Origin: Ottowia oryzae
GTDB lineage: Bacteria > Pseudomonadota > Gammaproteobacteria > Burkholderiales > Burkholderiaceae_C
NCBI RefSeq assembly: GCF_003008535.1
Contig: NZ_CP027666.1
Location: forward strand, 2,841,501-2,905,500
Length of the DNA: 64,000 bases
Direction: 5' to 3'
Shown here: piece by piece, positions 51,958 through 60,944 of the stretch
Numbering within the stretch: the stretch's first letter is position 1
Layout: the number at the start of each line of letters is the position of its first letter
Notes under the pieces: generated by a model
The model's input: only the letters and a program-made list of their open reading frames with translations
What the model was told of the DNA's origin: nothing
Databases searched by the model: none
Made by a program: the position numbers and the translations under genes

Positions 51958-54675
51958 ATGCAGAATAAGACCGCCTTGATCCAGATGGGATCGTCGTTGC
52001 CCCACGGAAGCACCGCTCCGTTCTGGAAAAAAGGCCTTCTGGCCAGTGCCGCCGGCCTCGCGTTGCTGGGCGCCAGCCTGGACGCCCAGGCCTTGGCGCT
52101 GGGCGCTGTCACCGTCCGGTCTTCGCTGGGCGAGCCGCTGCGCGCCGAAATCGAAGTGCCCCAGATTTCCTCGGAAGAGGCTTCTTCGCTGCAGGCCAGC
52201 ATGGGCAGCCCGCAGGCTTTTCGCGCTGCCGGCGTTGAGTACAGCGCATCCTTGAGTGGTGCCCGCGTCACCCTGCACCGCCGCCCGAATGGTCAGGCTT
52301 ACCTGCGCGTCGTGGGTGACAAGCCCATCAATGAGCCCTTCTTGGGCATGGTGATTGAAGCGAACTGGGCCAATGGCCGTGTGGTTCGCGACTACACCAT
52401 GCTGGTCGATCCCCCTGGCCGCGCCGCACCGCCCCCGGTCACCGTGACCGAATCGCGCACCGCCCCTTCGGCGCCGCCTGCACCTGCCCCCGTCGTCACC
52501 GCGCCAGCCCCCGTGGCGCAGCAAACCACTCCGGCGCGCCCTGAATCCGCACCGGTAGAGCGTGCCGAGCGGCCCGCGCGTCCTTCGCGTCGCGCCAACC
52601 CTACCCCCGCACCCGCCGCGTCTGAGGCGTCCGGCGGCGGTGGGCAAGTGACGGTGCAGCGCGGCGATACGGCTTACGGCATCGCCAGTGCCGCAGGCGC
52701 GCAAGGCGTCTCGCTCGACCAGATGCTGATCGCCATGCTGCGCGCCAACCCCAACGCTTTCGTCGGTGGCAACGTGAATCGCATGCGCGCCGGCGCAGTG
52801 CTGAACATGCCTACGGCCGAGCAAGCCTCCGCAGTGTCCCGCCGCGATGCCCGCCGCGCTGTCGTCGCGCAGACGAAAGACTTCAGCGGCTTCCGACGTG
52901 GCCTGGCGTCTCGCGTTCAATCCACCCCTACGGTGGCTGTTGGCCGCAGCGCTTCGGGTGGCGTGCAAGCTCAGGTTCAGGACAGCCGCGCACCGGCGCC
53001 CACCCAAGATCGCCTCACCCTTTCCAAAGGGGCAACACCAAGCGGCGCGGAATCCAAAGTTGCGCAATCGCGCCAAGCCAAAGAGCAGTCGGAACGTGTC
53101 GCCGAACTGAACAAGAACATCGAAGACTTGGCCAAGCTGCAGGCGGCTTCTGGCCCCGCAACTGGCAAGCCAACCGGGTCTGCCACCCCCGGCATTTCCG
53201 TGCCCGTCGCCGCCCCGGCACCCAGCGCTTCGCCAGTGGCATCGGCAGCTTCCGCCGCTGCAGCAACGGCCTCGGCTGCTGCTGTCGCCGCCACGGACGC
53301 AGCCAGCGCGGCTTTGTCGACCGCCAGTGCCGCAGTGTCGGCAGCTTCCGACGCACTGCCCGCTGCCAGCGCTGCATCCGATGCAGCTTCTGAAGCCGCT
53401 GCGGCCGCCCAGGAAGCAGCAGCTCGCGCGTCTGCCGCCTCTGCTGCAGCGGCACGCAAGCGGCCAGCACCCGCACCTGCTCCCGTCGAAGAGCCGTCCT
53501 TCCTGGACACTCTGGCCGAGAACCCTCTGATTCCCGCCGGCGTGCTTGCTGCGCTTGGCCTGATCGGCTTCGGCGTTTACCGCTCGCGCAAAGCCAAGAA
53601 GAACGCGGCGCCGCTGGACAGCGCTTTCATCGAAAGCCGCCTGCAGCCCGATTCCTTCTTCGGCGCCAGCGGCGGCCAAAGAGTGAACACAAAGGACGCT
53701 GGCCCTGTCAGTGGTGGCGCTTCCTCCATGGCTTACTCGCCCAGCCAGTTGGACGCCGCTGGCGACGTCGACCCTGTCGCCGAAGCCGACGTTTACCTGG
53801 CCTATGGCCGCGACATGCAAGCCGAGGAAATCCTCAAGGAAGCCCTGCGCACCCAGCCGGGCCGCGTCGCCATCCATAAGAATCTGGCCGCCATCTACGC
53901 CAAGCGCCGCGATGCCCGCGCCCTGGAGGCCATCGCTACCGAGGCCTACCATCTGACCAACGGTGAAGGCGCTGACTGGGTTTCGATCACCAATCTGGGG
54001 GCCGAGCTCGATCCGGACAATCCGCTCTACAAACCAGGTGGCGCACCTGTGGCGCGAACGGCGCCGGTACCGGTTCGCCCCTCGTTCGGCGCTGATACCG
54101 AGCCCCAAACCGCACAGCTGATCGACAAGAAAGGCGCCGCCAGCTCCGGCATTCCGCTGGATCTGAACCTGGACCTGGATGACGCCCCGGTGCGCGCGCC
54201 GGCGGCAGCGCCTGCCCGCACCCCCAGCGCTCCTGCCGCAGCCGCACCCGTGCGTCCGGCGCCGGTCGCCGCCCCCGCAGCGGAAGTGCCGACCGCCGCC
54301 GTCCCGGTCGATCTCGATTTGGACATGGACTTCTCGCCACCTTCCGAGCTGCGCCCCGACTCAGCCGCGCCCAGCGCGCCTGTTCGCACCGCTGCTGCAC
54401 CGATCGCACCTGCTGGTGGCCGGAACTCGGGCATGATCGATTTCGATATGGATGCCCTGTCGGTCGATCCGGATTCTCGCTCTGGCGGCGAACTGCGTAC
54501 CGAGCAGCCTGACGATGCCGATGAAGACCCCGTAGGCACCAAGCTCTCGCTGGCGCAAGAATTCCACGCCATTGGCGACACCGAAGGCGCCCGCGCACTG
54601 GTGAAGGAAGTGATTGCCGAGTCTTCTGGCTCGATGCGCGCCCGCGCAGAGCGCTTCCTGGCCGAACTCAGCTGA
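51958..54675 (+). CDS. fimV: FimV-like pilus/polar assembly protein
   Basis: This 905-residue inner-membrane protein has an N-terminal signal and the FimV domain (LGAVTVRSSLGEPLRAEIEV to about residue 155). A Pro/Ala-rich segment follows, then a LysM-like peptidoglycan-binding region (VTVQRGDTAYGIAS, about 230-300), a long Ala/Ser-rich stretch (430-510), one transmembrane helix near 522-540 (PLIPAGVLAALGLIGFGVY), and an acidic cytoplasmic tail. The tail has TPR-like units and the FimV C-terminal motif EDPVGTKLSLAQEFHAIGD. Related proteins promote type IV pilus assembly and polar localisation. Confidence 0.88.
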   Translation: MQNKTALIQMGSSLPHGSTAPFWKKGLLASAAGLALLGASLDAQALALGAVTVRSSLGEPLRAEIEVPQISSEEASSLQASMGSPQAFRAAGVEYSASLSGARVTLHRRPNGQAYLRVVGDKPINEPFLGMVIEANWANGRVVRDYTMLVDPPGRAAPPPVTVTESRTAPSAPPAPAPVVTAPAPVAQQTTPARPESAPVERAERPARPSRRANPTPAPAASEASGGGGQVTVQRGDTAYGIASAAGAQGVSLDQMLIAMLRANPNAFVGGNVNRMRAGAVLNMPTAEQASAVSRRDARRAVVAQTKDFSGFRRGLASRVQSTPTVAVGRSASGGVQAQVQDSRAPAPTQDRLTLSKGATPSGAESKVAQSRQAKEQSERVAELNKNIEDLAKLQAASGPATGKPTGSATPGISVPVAAPAPSASPVASAASAAAATASAAAVAATDAASAALSTASAAVSAASDALPAASAASDAASEAAAAAQEAAARASAASAAAARKRPAPAPAPVEEPSFLDTLAENPLIPAGVLAALGLIGFGVYRSRKAKKNAAPLDSAFIESRLQPDSFFGASGGQRVNTKDAGPVSGGASSMAYSPSQLDAAGDVDPVAEADVYLAYGRDMQAEEILKEALRTQPGRVAIHKNLAAIYAKRRDARALEAIATEAYHLTNGEGADWVSITNLGAELDPDNPLYKPGGAPVARTAPVPVRPSFGADTEPQTAQLIDKKGAASSGIPLDLNLDLDDAPVRAPAAAPARTPSAPAAAAPVRPAPVAAPAAEVPTAAVPVDLDLDMDFSPPSELRPDSAAPSAPVRTAAAPIAPAGGRNSGMIDFDMDALSVDPDSRSGGELRTEQPDDADEDPVGTKLSLAQEFHAIGDTEGARALVKEVIAESSGSMRARAERFLAELS

Positions 54676-54824
54676 TCCTGCCTGGCCCGAGCGTCCTTGC
54701 ACTGCGCGGACGCTCATGCCCCAAGCGGCGCCCCATGGGCGCCGTTTCTTTTTTGGCGACCCCGACCGCTCGCGTCTTTTGCCATTGGCCTGGCCTCACT
54801 TCTTCCTTAAGCGACAATTCCCCG

Positions 54825-55607
54825 GTGCGCATCGCTCTTGGCATCAGTTACCTCGGCACGGCCTACCAAGGCTGGCAAAGCCAGCCATCGGGCCAGACGG
54901 TTCAAGACCGGCTGGAGCGCGCCCTGGCTCAATTTGCGGCCGAACCCATCCACACGCTTTGCGCGGGCCGAACGGACGCGGGCGTGCACGGCTTGATGCA
55001 GGTTGTGCACTTCGACTCGCAGATCGATCGCGAGCCGTTCTCCTGGGTACGCGGCACCAACCGGTTCTTGCCAGCCGACATCGCGGTAGAGTGGGCGCAA
55101 CCCGTTGCCGACACCTTCCACGCCCGCGCCAGTGCGCTGGGGCGCCGCTACGCGTATTTGCTTCGTGAATCACCCGTGCGCCCCTCCCTCGATGCTGGCC
55201 GCGTAGGCTGGTCGTTCCGGCCGCTGGACGGCGAAGCGATGCTGGCCGCCGCAGCCCATTTGTTGGGTGAGCACGATTTCACCTCGTTTCGCGCCTCGGC
55301 TTGCCAGGCGCTGTCGCCCGTCAAACACCTCACGCACGTGGGCATTCAGCGGCGCGGCGCGTATTGGCGGTTTGATTTCGCGGCCAACGCTTTCTTGCAC
55401 CACATGATCCGCAACCTGATGGGCTGCTTGATTCAGGTCGGCCAGGGCCTCAAGCCGGCCGACTGGATGGCCGACGTGCTGGCCGCGCGCGATCGCGATG
55501 CCGCCGCGCCTACGTTTTCGCCCGACGGCCTGTATTTTCTCGGTCCGGTTTACGACGCGCACTGGGCGTTGCCAGAGCGCACCGCCGCCTATGATTGGCT
55601 GCCATGA
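54825..55607 (+). CDS. truA: tRNA pseudouridine(38-40) synthase
   Basis: This 260-residue enzyme modifies U38-U40 in tRNA anticodon arms. The catalytic Asp is in CAGRTDAGVHG near residue 50; SYLGTAYQGWQSQPSGQTVQ and NAFLHHMIRNLMG are family signatures. GTG 54825 was chosen at MRIALGISYLG; the open frame upstream (from 54735) is not conserved. Its TGA overlaps the trpF ATG (ATGA), so it leads the truA-trpF-trpB-trpA run. Confidence 0.92.
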   Translation: MRIALGISYLGTAYQGWQSQPSGQTVQDRLERALAQFAAEPIHTLCAGRTDAGVHGLMQVVHFDSQIDREPFSWVRGTNRFLPADIAVEWAQPVADTFHARASALGRRYAYLLRESPVRPSLDAGRVGWSFRPLDGEAMLAAAAHLLGEHDFTSFRASACQALSPVKHLTHVGIQRRGAYWRFDFAANAFLHHMIRNLMGCLIQVGQGLKPADWMADVLAARDRDAAAPTFSPDGLYFLGPVYDAHWALPERTAAYDWLP

Positions 55608-56338
55608 CCGCTGATACTTCGCCCACGGGCAGTCGCCCCGCCCCACGCACACGCATCAAGATTTGCGGCCTGACGTGTGAAGCCGACGTGGCCGCGGTGG
55701 TGGCCGCCGGCGCTGACGCCATTGGATTCAACCTCTATCCCAAGAGTCCGCGCTACGTCGAACCGGCCAGGGCCGCACAACTGGCGCGCCTGTTGCCTCC
55801 CATGGTCACGCCGGTGCTGCTGTTCGTGAACGAGGATGCTATCAATATAGAAGCTGCTTGCGCAATGGTGGCGGGCGCTACCATTCAATTTCATGGTGAT
55901 GAATCGCCAGCGGAATGCGCCGCGCTGGCCGCCCGACTGCAGCGCCCGTTCTGGCGCGCGGCGCGCCTACCGACGGACGGCGCCGCGCCGTTCGACTTGC
56001 TAGAATTTGCGCACGACTTCGCGCAGGCACAGGCCCTGCTTCTGGACGCGCACGTCCAGGGCTACGGCGGAGGCGGAAGGACATTCGATTGGTCACAGCT
56101 GCCAGCAAACATACCCGCTCACCTCGTTTTGGCTGGTGGGTTAACACCTGCAAATGTGAGCGCAGGCATTGCCGCGCTGCGCGGGCGGGGTCTCTCGCTC
56201 GCGGTTGACGTTTCATCCGGCGTCGAAGCCGATGGCCCTGACGGCCAGCCGCTCAAGGGCATCAAAGACGCCGACAAAATTGACCGCTTCGTCGCTGCCG
56301 TGCGTGCAGCGGACGCAGCCTATCCCTATCTTCCATGA
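55604..56338 (+). CDS. trpF: Phosphoribosylanthranilate isomerase
   Basis: This 244-residue TIM-barrel enzyme performs the third step from anthranilate to tryptophan. Catalytic Cys and Asp are in RIKICGLTCEAD and LAVDVSSGVEADGP; QFHGDES and LAGGLTPANV are conserved. Residues about 78-97 fall in a copy of the dispersed repeat, yet the spacing between FVN and QFHGDE looks normal. It overlaps truA and trpB by 4 bp each. Confidence 0.92.
   Translation: MTADTSPTGSRPAPRTRIKICGLTCEADVAAVVAAGADAIGFNLYPKSPRYVEPARAAQLARLLPPMVTPVLLFVNEDAINIEAACAMVAGATIQFHGDESPAECAALAARLQRPFWRAARLPTDGAAPFDLLEFAHDFAQAQALLLDAHVQGYGGGGRTFDWSQLPANIPAHLVLAGGLTPANVSAGIAALRGRGLSLAVDVSSGVEADGPDGQPLKGIKDADKIDRFVAAVRAADAAYPYLP
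55837..55893 (+). repeat. Dispersed repeat (ATAGCTGC family), inside trpF
   Basis: It reads GCTATCAATATAGAAGCTGC, TTGCGC, then GCGGGCGCTACCATTCAATT. In frame it gives EAACAMVAGATIQF, in the same reading phase as the cysN and selB copies. Confidence 0.6.
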
Positions 56339-57615
56339 CCACCTATCACCAGCCCGATGCCAGCGGGCACTTTGGCCGCTACGGCGGCAGCTTTGTCTCA
56401 GAAACCCTCACCTACGCCATCAACGAGCTGAAGGACGCCTACGCGCGCTACCAGCACGACCCGGCTTTTCTGGCCGAGTTTCAGTACGAACTGGCGCACT
56501 ACGTGGGCCGCCCGTCCCCGGTCTACCACGCGGCACGCACCAGCCGCGAGTTGGGCGGCGCGCAGATCTACCTCAAGCGCGAAGACCTCAACCACACCGG
56601 CGCCCACAAGATCAACAACGTGATCGGCCAAGCGATGCTGGCCAAGCGCATGGGCAAGCCGCGCATCATTGCCGAAACCGGCGCGGGCCAGCACGGCGTG
56701 GCCACAGCCACCATCTGCGCGCGCTATGGCATGGAATGCGTGGTGTACATGGGCAGCGAAGACGTCAAGCGCCAAAGCCCCAACGTGTACCGCATGAAGC
56801 TGCTGGGCGCCACCGTGGTGCCGGTCGAATCCGGCAGCAAAACGCTGAAAGACGCGCTGAACGAGGCCATGCGCGACTGGGTGGCCCATGTGGACAACAC
56901 CTTCTACATCATCGGCACGGTGGCGGGCCCGCACCCCTACCCGATGATGGTGCGCGACTTCCAGAGCGTGATCGGCCGCGAATGCCTTGAGCAAATGCCC
57001 GCCATGCTGGCCGACCAGAAAGCAGCCAGCGAGCAGCCCGATGCCGTCGTCGCCTGCGTGGGCGGCGGCAGCAACGCCATGGGCATCTTCTACCCCTACA
57101 TCCCCTACGAAGGCACGCGCCTGATCGGTGTCGAGGCCGCCGGCGAGGGGCTGGACAGTGGCAAACATTCGGCCAGCCTTCAGCGCGGCAGCAGCGGGGT
57201 GCTGCACGGCAACCGCACCTTCATCCTGCAGGACGCCAACGGCCAGATCACCGAAACGCACAGCATCAGCGCGGGGCTGGATTACCCCGGCGTCGGCCCC
57301 GAACATGCGTGGCTCAAAGACATTGGCCGCGCCGAGTACGTGGGCGCCACCGACGCCGAAGCGCTGGCGGCATTCCACCACCTGTGCCGCACCGAGGGCA
57401 TCATCCCTGCGCTGGAATCCAGCCACGCGATGGCGTATGCCATGAAGCTGGCGCCGACCATGCGGCCAGACCAATCCATCCTGGTGTGCCTGTCTGGCCG
57501 CGGCGACAAAGACATTGGCACGGTCGCCGACCTGGACGGGGCCGACTTTTACGATCGCCCCTCGATGCGCGGCCATGTCGTCAAAGGCGCCCCCGCGCAA
57601 GGAGAGCGCGCATGA
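56335..57615 (+). CDS. trpB: Tryptophan synthase beta subunit
   Basis: This 426-residue PLP enzyme condenses indole and serine to tryptophan. The PLP lysine is in LNHTGAHKINNVIG near residue 90; the phosphate loop is GGGSNAMG; ETGAGQHGVATA is the substrate Glu region and LSGRGDKD closes the site. It overlaps trpF and trpA by 4 bp (ATGA both times), so all three are translationally coupled. Confidence 0.96.
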   Translation: MTTYHQPDASGHFGRYGGSFVSETLTYAINELKDAYARYQHDPAFLAEFQYELAHYVGRPSPVYHAARTSRELGGAQIYLKREDLNHTGAHKINNVIGQAMLAKRMGKPRIIAETGAGQHGVATATICARYGMECVVYMGSEDVKRQSPNVYRMKLLGATVVPVESGSKTLKDALNEAMRDWVAHVDNTFYIIGTVAGPHPYPMMVRDFQSVIGRECLEQMPAMLADQKAASEQPDAVVACVGGGSNAMGIFYPYIPYEGTRLIGVEAAGEGLDSGKHSASLQRGSSGVLHGNRTFILQDANGQITETHSISAGLDYPGVGPEHAWLKDIGRAEYVGATDAEALAAFHHLCRTEGIIPALESSHAMAYAMKLAPTMRPDQSILVCLSGRGDKDIGTVADLDGADFYDRPSMRGHVVKGAPAQGERA

Positions 57616-58421
57616 GCCGCATCGCCACCACCTTCGCCAAGCTGAAGGCCGAGGGCCGCAAGGCGTTGATTCCTTACGTCACTGCAGGCTTCCCCTATGC
57701 CGACATCACGCCCGCGCTGATGCACGGCATGGTCGCCGCAGGTGCCGATGTGATCGAGCTGGGCGTGCCGTTTTCCGACCCCAGCGCCGACGGCCCGGTG
57801 ATTCAAAAGGCAGGTGACCGCGCCTTGGCGCTGGGCATCGGCCTGGCCCAGGTGCTGGCCATGGTGCGCGAATTCCGCGCAACCGACAGCGCCACGCCGG
57901 TGGTGCTGATGGGCTACGCCAACCCGGTCGAGCGCTACGACCAGCAGCACGGCGCCGACGCCTTCGTGCGCGACGCGGCCGCCGCAGGCGTGGATGGCGT
58001 GCTGATCGTCGACTACCCACCCGAGGAATGCGCCGAATTTGCCGCGAAGCTGCGCGCCAGCGACATGGACCTGATCTTCCTGCTGGCGCCCACCTCGACC
58101 GAGCAGCGCATGCAGCAGGTGGCCGATGTGGCCAGCGGCTACGTCTACTACGTGTCGCTGCGCGGCGTGACGGGCTCTGGCGCGCTGAACACCGCTGAAG
58201 TCGAGGCGACGCTGCCCCGCATTCGCCAGCATGTGAAGATTCCGGTGGGCGTGGGCTTTGGCATCCGCGACGCGGACACCGCCCGCGCCGTGGGCCGCGT
58301 GGCCGACGCTGTGGTCATCGGCAGCCGCCTGATCCAGGTGATCGATGAGCAGCCGCACGAGAAGGTGGTTGCGGCAGCGGCGGATTTCCTGCAGCCCATT
58401 CGGGCAGCGTTGGATGCTTGA
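57612..58421 (+). CDS. trpA: Tryptophan synthase alpha subunit
   Basis: This 269-residue TIM-barrel protein splits indole-glycerol phosphate to indole for TrpB. The catalytic Glu is in VIELGVPFSDPSADGP (about residue 49) and the Asp about 60; YVYYVSLRGVTGSGA and GVGFGIRDADTA bind the phosphate. It is the last trp gene here; accD follows after 149 bp with a tandem duplication between. Confidence 0.96.
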   Translation: MSRIATTFAKLKAEGRKALIPYVTAGFPYADITPALMHGMVAAGADVIELGVPFSDPSADGPVIQKAGDRALALGIGLAQVLAMVREFRATDSATPVVLMGYANPVERYDQQHGADAFVRDAAAAGVDGVLIVDYPPEECAEFAAKLRASDMDLIFLLAPTSTEQRMQQVADVASGYVYYVSLRGVTGSGALNTAEVEATLPRIRQHVKIPVGVGFGIRDADTARAVGRVADAVVIGSRLIQVIDEQPHEKVVAAAADFLQPIRAALDA

Positions 58422-58430
58422 CGCGCGAAT

Positions 58431-58460
58431 ATTGAACCCACAGGTATTGAACCCACAGGT
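58431..58460 (+). repeat. 15-bp exact tandem duplication
   Basis: ATTGAACCCACAGGT occurs twice in a row (58431-58445 and 58446-58460) in the trpA-accD gap. It may touch the accD promoter region. Confidence 0.95.
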
Positions 58461-58570
58461 TTCGGCCTGTTCCGGTTGCTGGCGCACAATGCGGCCCAGT
58501 GTTTTCGACGGATCGTTGGGTTCGTCCCTTCGGTGGCCGCTGGTTGCTGAACTAAAAGGCTTGTTGAACC

Positions 58571-59443
58571 ATGAGTTGGCTTGAAAAACTCCTGCCCCCC
58601 AAGATCCAGAAATCCGACGCCGCTGAGCGGCGTCAAATGCCTGAAGGGCTATGGATCAAGTGCCCGCAATGCGAGACGGTGCTTTACAAGACCGATCTGG
58701 AGCAAAACCAGAACGTCTGCCCGCATTGCGGCCACCACCACCGCATTGGCGCGCGCGAGCGGCTGAACGTCTTTCTCGACGCCGAGGGCCGCTACGAGCT
58801 GGGCCAAGAAGTGGTGCCGGTAGATCCGCTCAAGTTCAAGGACAGTCGCAAGTACCCCGAGCGGCTGAAAGAGGCAATGGAAGCCACGGGCGAGACCGAC
58901 GCGCTGGTGGTGATGGGCGGTGCCGTGCACTCCATCAACCTGGTCGCTGCCGCCTTTGAGTTTGAATTCATGGGCGGCTCGATGGGCAGTGTGGTGGGCG
59001 AGCGCTTCGTGCGCGGCGTTGAAACCGCGATCGAGCAGAAAGTGCCCTTCATCTGCTTTACCGCGACCGGCGGTGCGCGCATGCAGGAAGGCCTGCTGTC
59101 GCTGATGCAGATGGCCAAGACCAACGCTGCGCTGACGCGCCTGGCCAAGAAAGGCCTGCCCTACATCAGCGTGCTGACCGACCCCACCATGGGTGGCGTG
59201 TCGGCTGGCTTTGCCTTTGTGGGTGACGTGGTGATTGCCGAGCCCAAGGCGCTGATCGGCTTTGCCGGCCCGCGCGTGATCGAGAACACCGTGCGCGTGA
59301 CCTTGCCAGAGGGCTTCCAGCGCGCGGAGTTCCTGGAATCCAAGGGCGCAGTGGACTTCATCTGTGACCGCCGTGAACTGCGCGAGAGAATCGCCAACAT
59401 CCTGGCGATGCTTCAGCGCCAGCCGGCCGACGCGGTTCAATAA
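58571..59443 (+). CDS. accD: Acetyl-CoA carboxylase carboxyltransferase beta subunit
   Basis: This 290-residue subunit transfers the carboxyl group from biotin to acetyl-CoA in fatty-acid synthesis. An N-terminal zinc ribbon (CPQCE near residue 30 and CPHCG near 50) precedes the crotonase-like carboxyltransferase domain (MGGSMGSVVGERFVRG, FTATGGARMQEGLLSLMQMA, LTDPTMGGVSAGFA). Its place after trpA is typical of Burkholderiales. Confidence 0.95.
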   Translation: MSWLEKLLPPKIQKSDAAERRQMPEGLWIKCPQCETVLYKTDLEQNQNVCPHCGHHHRIGARERLNVFLDAEGRYELGQEVVPVDPLKFKDSRKYPERLKEAMEATGETDALVVMGGAVHSINLVAAAFEFEFMGGSMGSVVGERFVRGVETAIEQKVPFICFTATGGARMQEGLLSLMQMAKTNAALTRLAKKGLPYISVLTDPTMGGVSAGFAFVGDVVIAEPKALIGFAGPRVIENTVRVTLPEGFQRAEFLESKGAVDFICDRRELRERIANILAMLQRQPADAVQ

Positions 59444-59461
59444 AACCCTGCTTGGCATGCA

Positions 59462-59479
59462 CCCCGCTGTTGAGCGGGG
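59462..59479. terminator. Short hairpin between accD and the YggT gene
   Basis: CCCCGCT (59462-59468) and AGCGGGG (59473-59479) pair over a 4-base loop in the convergent gap. It could serve both strands, but no T-run is present. Confidence 0.45.
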
Positions 59480-59512
59480 GCAGCGCGAAGGCTGGGCGCA
59501 GCCGCTGGCGGA

Positions 59513-60079
59513 TCAAACTGCGGCAAGCAAGCCGGCGCCCAGCAACCGCGCCTGCGCCGAGCCCAGCACCATGCCCAGCACCTGAAGCACCACCACGGCG
59601 GCCATCGGGGTCAGATCCACACCGCCCACCAATGGGATGAAGCGCCGCAGTGGCGCCAGCAGCGGCGCCGTCAGCCGGTTCAGAACATCGGCAACCGGCG
59701 AGTGCGGCTGCGTCCACGAAAGCACCGCCGCCACCACAATGAGCGCCGTCGCCACGGATGCCGCCAGTTTCCCCACGCCCAGCAAGGCCAGCACCGGTAG
59801 TAAGGCCCAATGCGTCATGCCCAGCATGGCCATGAAAACGCCGTACTGAACCAGTTTGAGCAGCCACGCGCCCAACAGATTGGCGGCGTCCACCTTGGCC
59901 GAAGGCGGCAGCGCGCGCTGCAGCGGGCGCACCAGCCAGTCGCTCAGCGCCATCACCAGCCGACCCACCGGGTTGCCCATGCCCATTCCCCGCCAGTGCA
60001 TGTACATGCGCAGCAGGCAGGCGCCGCCAATCAGCGTGCTGACCACTTCCAGCAGAAAATTGATCACGTCGAACAGCAT
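59513..60079 (-). CDS. YggT family membrane protein
   Basis: This 188-residue inner-membrane protein has two YggT repeats. LLRMYMHWRGMGMGNPVGRL and SDWLVRPLQRALPPSAKVD form the first; VADVLNRLTAPLLAPLRRFI and GGVDLTPMAAVVVLQ the second, each followed by hydrophobic helices. YggT proteins have been linked to ion homeostasis and cell shape, but the function is not settled. No partner gene is adjacent. Confidence 0.88.
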   Translation of the reverse strand: MLFDVINFLLEVVSTLIGGACLLRMYMHWRGMGMGNPVGRLVMALSDWLVRPLQRALPPSAKVDAANLLGAWLLKLVQYGVFMAMLGMTHWALLPVLALLGVGKLAASVATALIVVAAVLSWTQPHSPVADVLNRLTAPLLAPLRRFIPLVGGVDLTPMAAVVVLQVLGMVLGSAQARLLGAGLLAAV

Positions 60080-60207
60080 GGGCAGGGGAAATCGGTCGGG
60101 TTAGGCAGAGCGGCGGGTGCACGGGCACATGCACCCTCGATGTGCGTGCGATGATAGCCGCGGCGCCGCAGCACACTGCCCTGTCAGGGCGGCGGGCGCA
60201 CTCATCC

Positions 60208-60852
60208 ATGACTGAAATTCTCCTCACGCTGACGCAGCTTCCGCTTTTCCCTCTCGATACGGTGCTTTTTCCTGGCGGGCATCTGTCGCTCAAGGTCTTT
60301 GAGGTGCGCTACCTCGACATGGTGCGCCGTTGCCACGAAGCCGGTGCGCCTTTCGGCGTGGTGTCGCTGCGCCAGGGCAGCGAAGTGATTCGCCCCGGCG
60401 CCCCGGACGAGCAACTTGAGTCCATCGGTACCCTCGCCCACATTGCCAGCCTGGTGAAGGAGCAGCCAGGCCTGCTGTCGCTGCAATGCGCCGGGGCGCA
60501 GCGCTTTCGCATCGACCGCCAAAGCCGGCTGAAACACGGCCTGTGGGTGGCCGACGTCACGCTGCTGGCCGACGACGCCACGGTGCCCGTGCCCACCGAT
60601 CTGACCGCCGTCGCCCAGGCCTTGCAGCAGGTGCGCGCCAAGCTGCAACTGCGCCCCGGTGGTGCGCAGGACTACGGCGACGCCGACGCGCACTACGACG
60701 ACTGCGCGTGGGTATCCAACCGCTGGTGTGAGCTGCTGCCCCTGCCCGCGGCCACGCGGCAGCGGCTGATGAGCCTGGACAATCCTTTGCTGCGCCTGGA
60801 GCTGGTGGCCGACTTTCTGGCGAAGGCAGGCATCGGCACATCGACGCCATGA
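60208..60852 (+). CDS. Lon N-terminal-domain (LON_substr_bdg) protein
   Basis: The product is 214 residues and consists only of the Lon substrate-binding domain: LPLFPLDTVLFPGGHLSLKV at the start, VFEVRYLDMVRRC, FGVVSLRQGSEV and a helical C-terminus. It has no ATPase or protease part. Such stand-alone proteins are common in proteobacteria and their role is unknown. ATG 60208 lies at the conserved start. Confidence 0.87.
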   Translation: MTEILLTLTQLPLFPLDTVLFPGGHLSLKVFEVRYLDMVRRCHEAGAPFGVVSLRQGSEVIRPGAPDEQLESIGTLAHIASLVKEQPGLLSLQCAGAQRFRIDRQSRLKHGLWVADVTLLADDATVPVPTDLTAVAQALQQVRAKLQLRPGGAQDYGDADAHYDDCAWVSNRWCELLPLPAATRQRLMSLDNPLLRLELVADFLAKAGIGTSTP

Positions 60853-60877
60853 AGCGGCCCGCGGGCAGCTGGCAACG

Positions 60878-60936
60878 CTTCAATTTTCATAGCTGCCAGC
60901 GCTGAATGGACGGGCGCTGGAGGCCTTTTTTGCTTA
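60878..60936 (+). repeat. Dispersed repeat (ATAGCTGC family)
   Basis: It reads TTTTCATAGCTGCCAGCGCT, then GGGCGCTGGAGGCCTTTTTT. It is a near-consensus copy with a T-run, in the convergent gap before the polysaccharide genes, and may terminate transcription. Confidence 0.8.
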
Positions 60937-60944
60937 GGACCACC

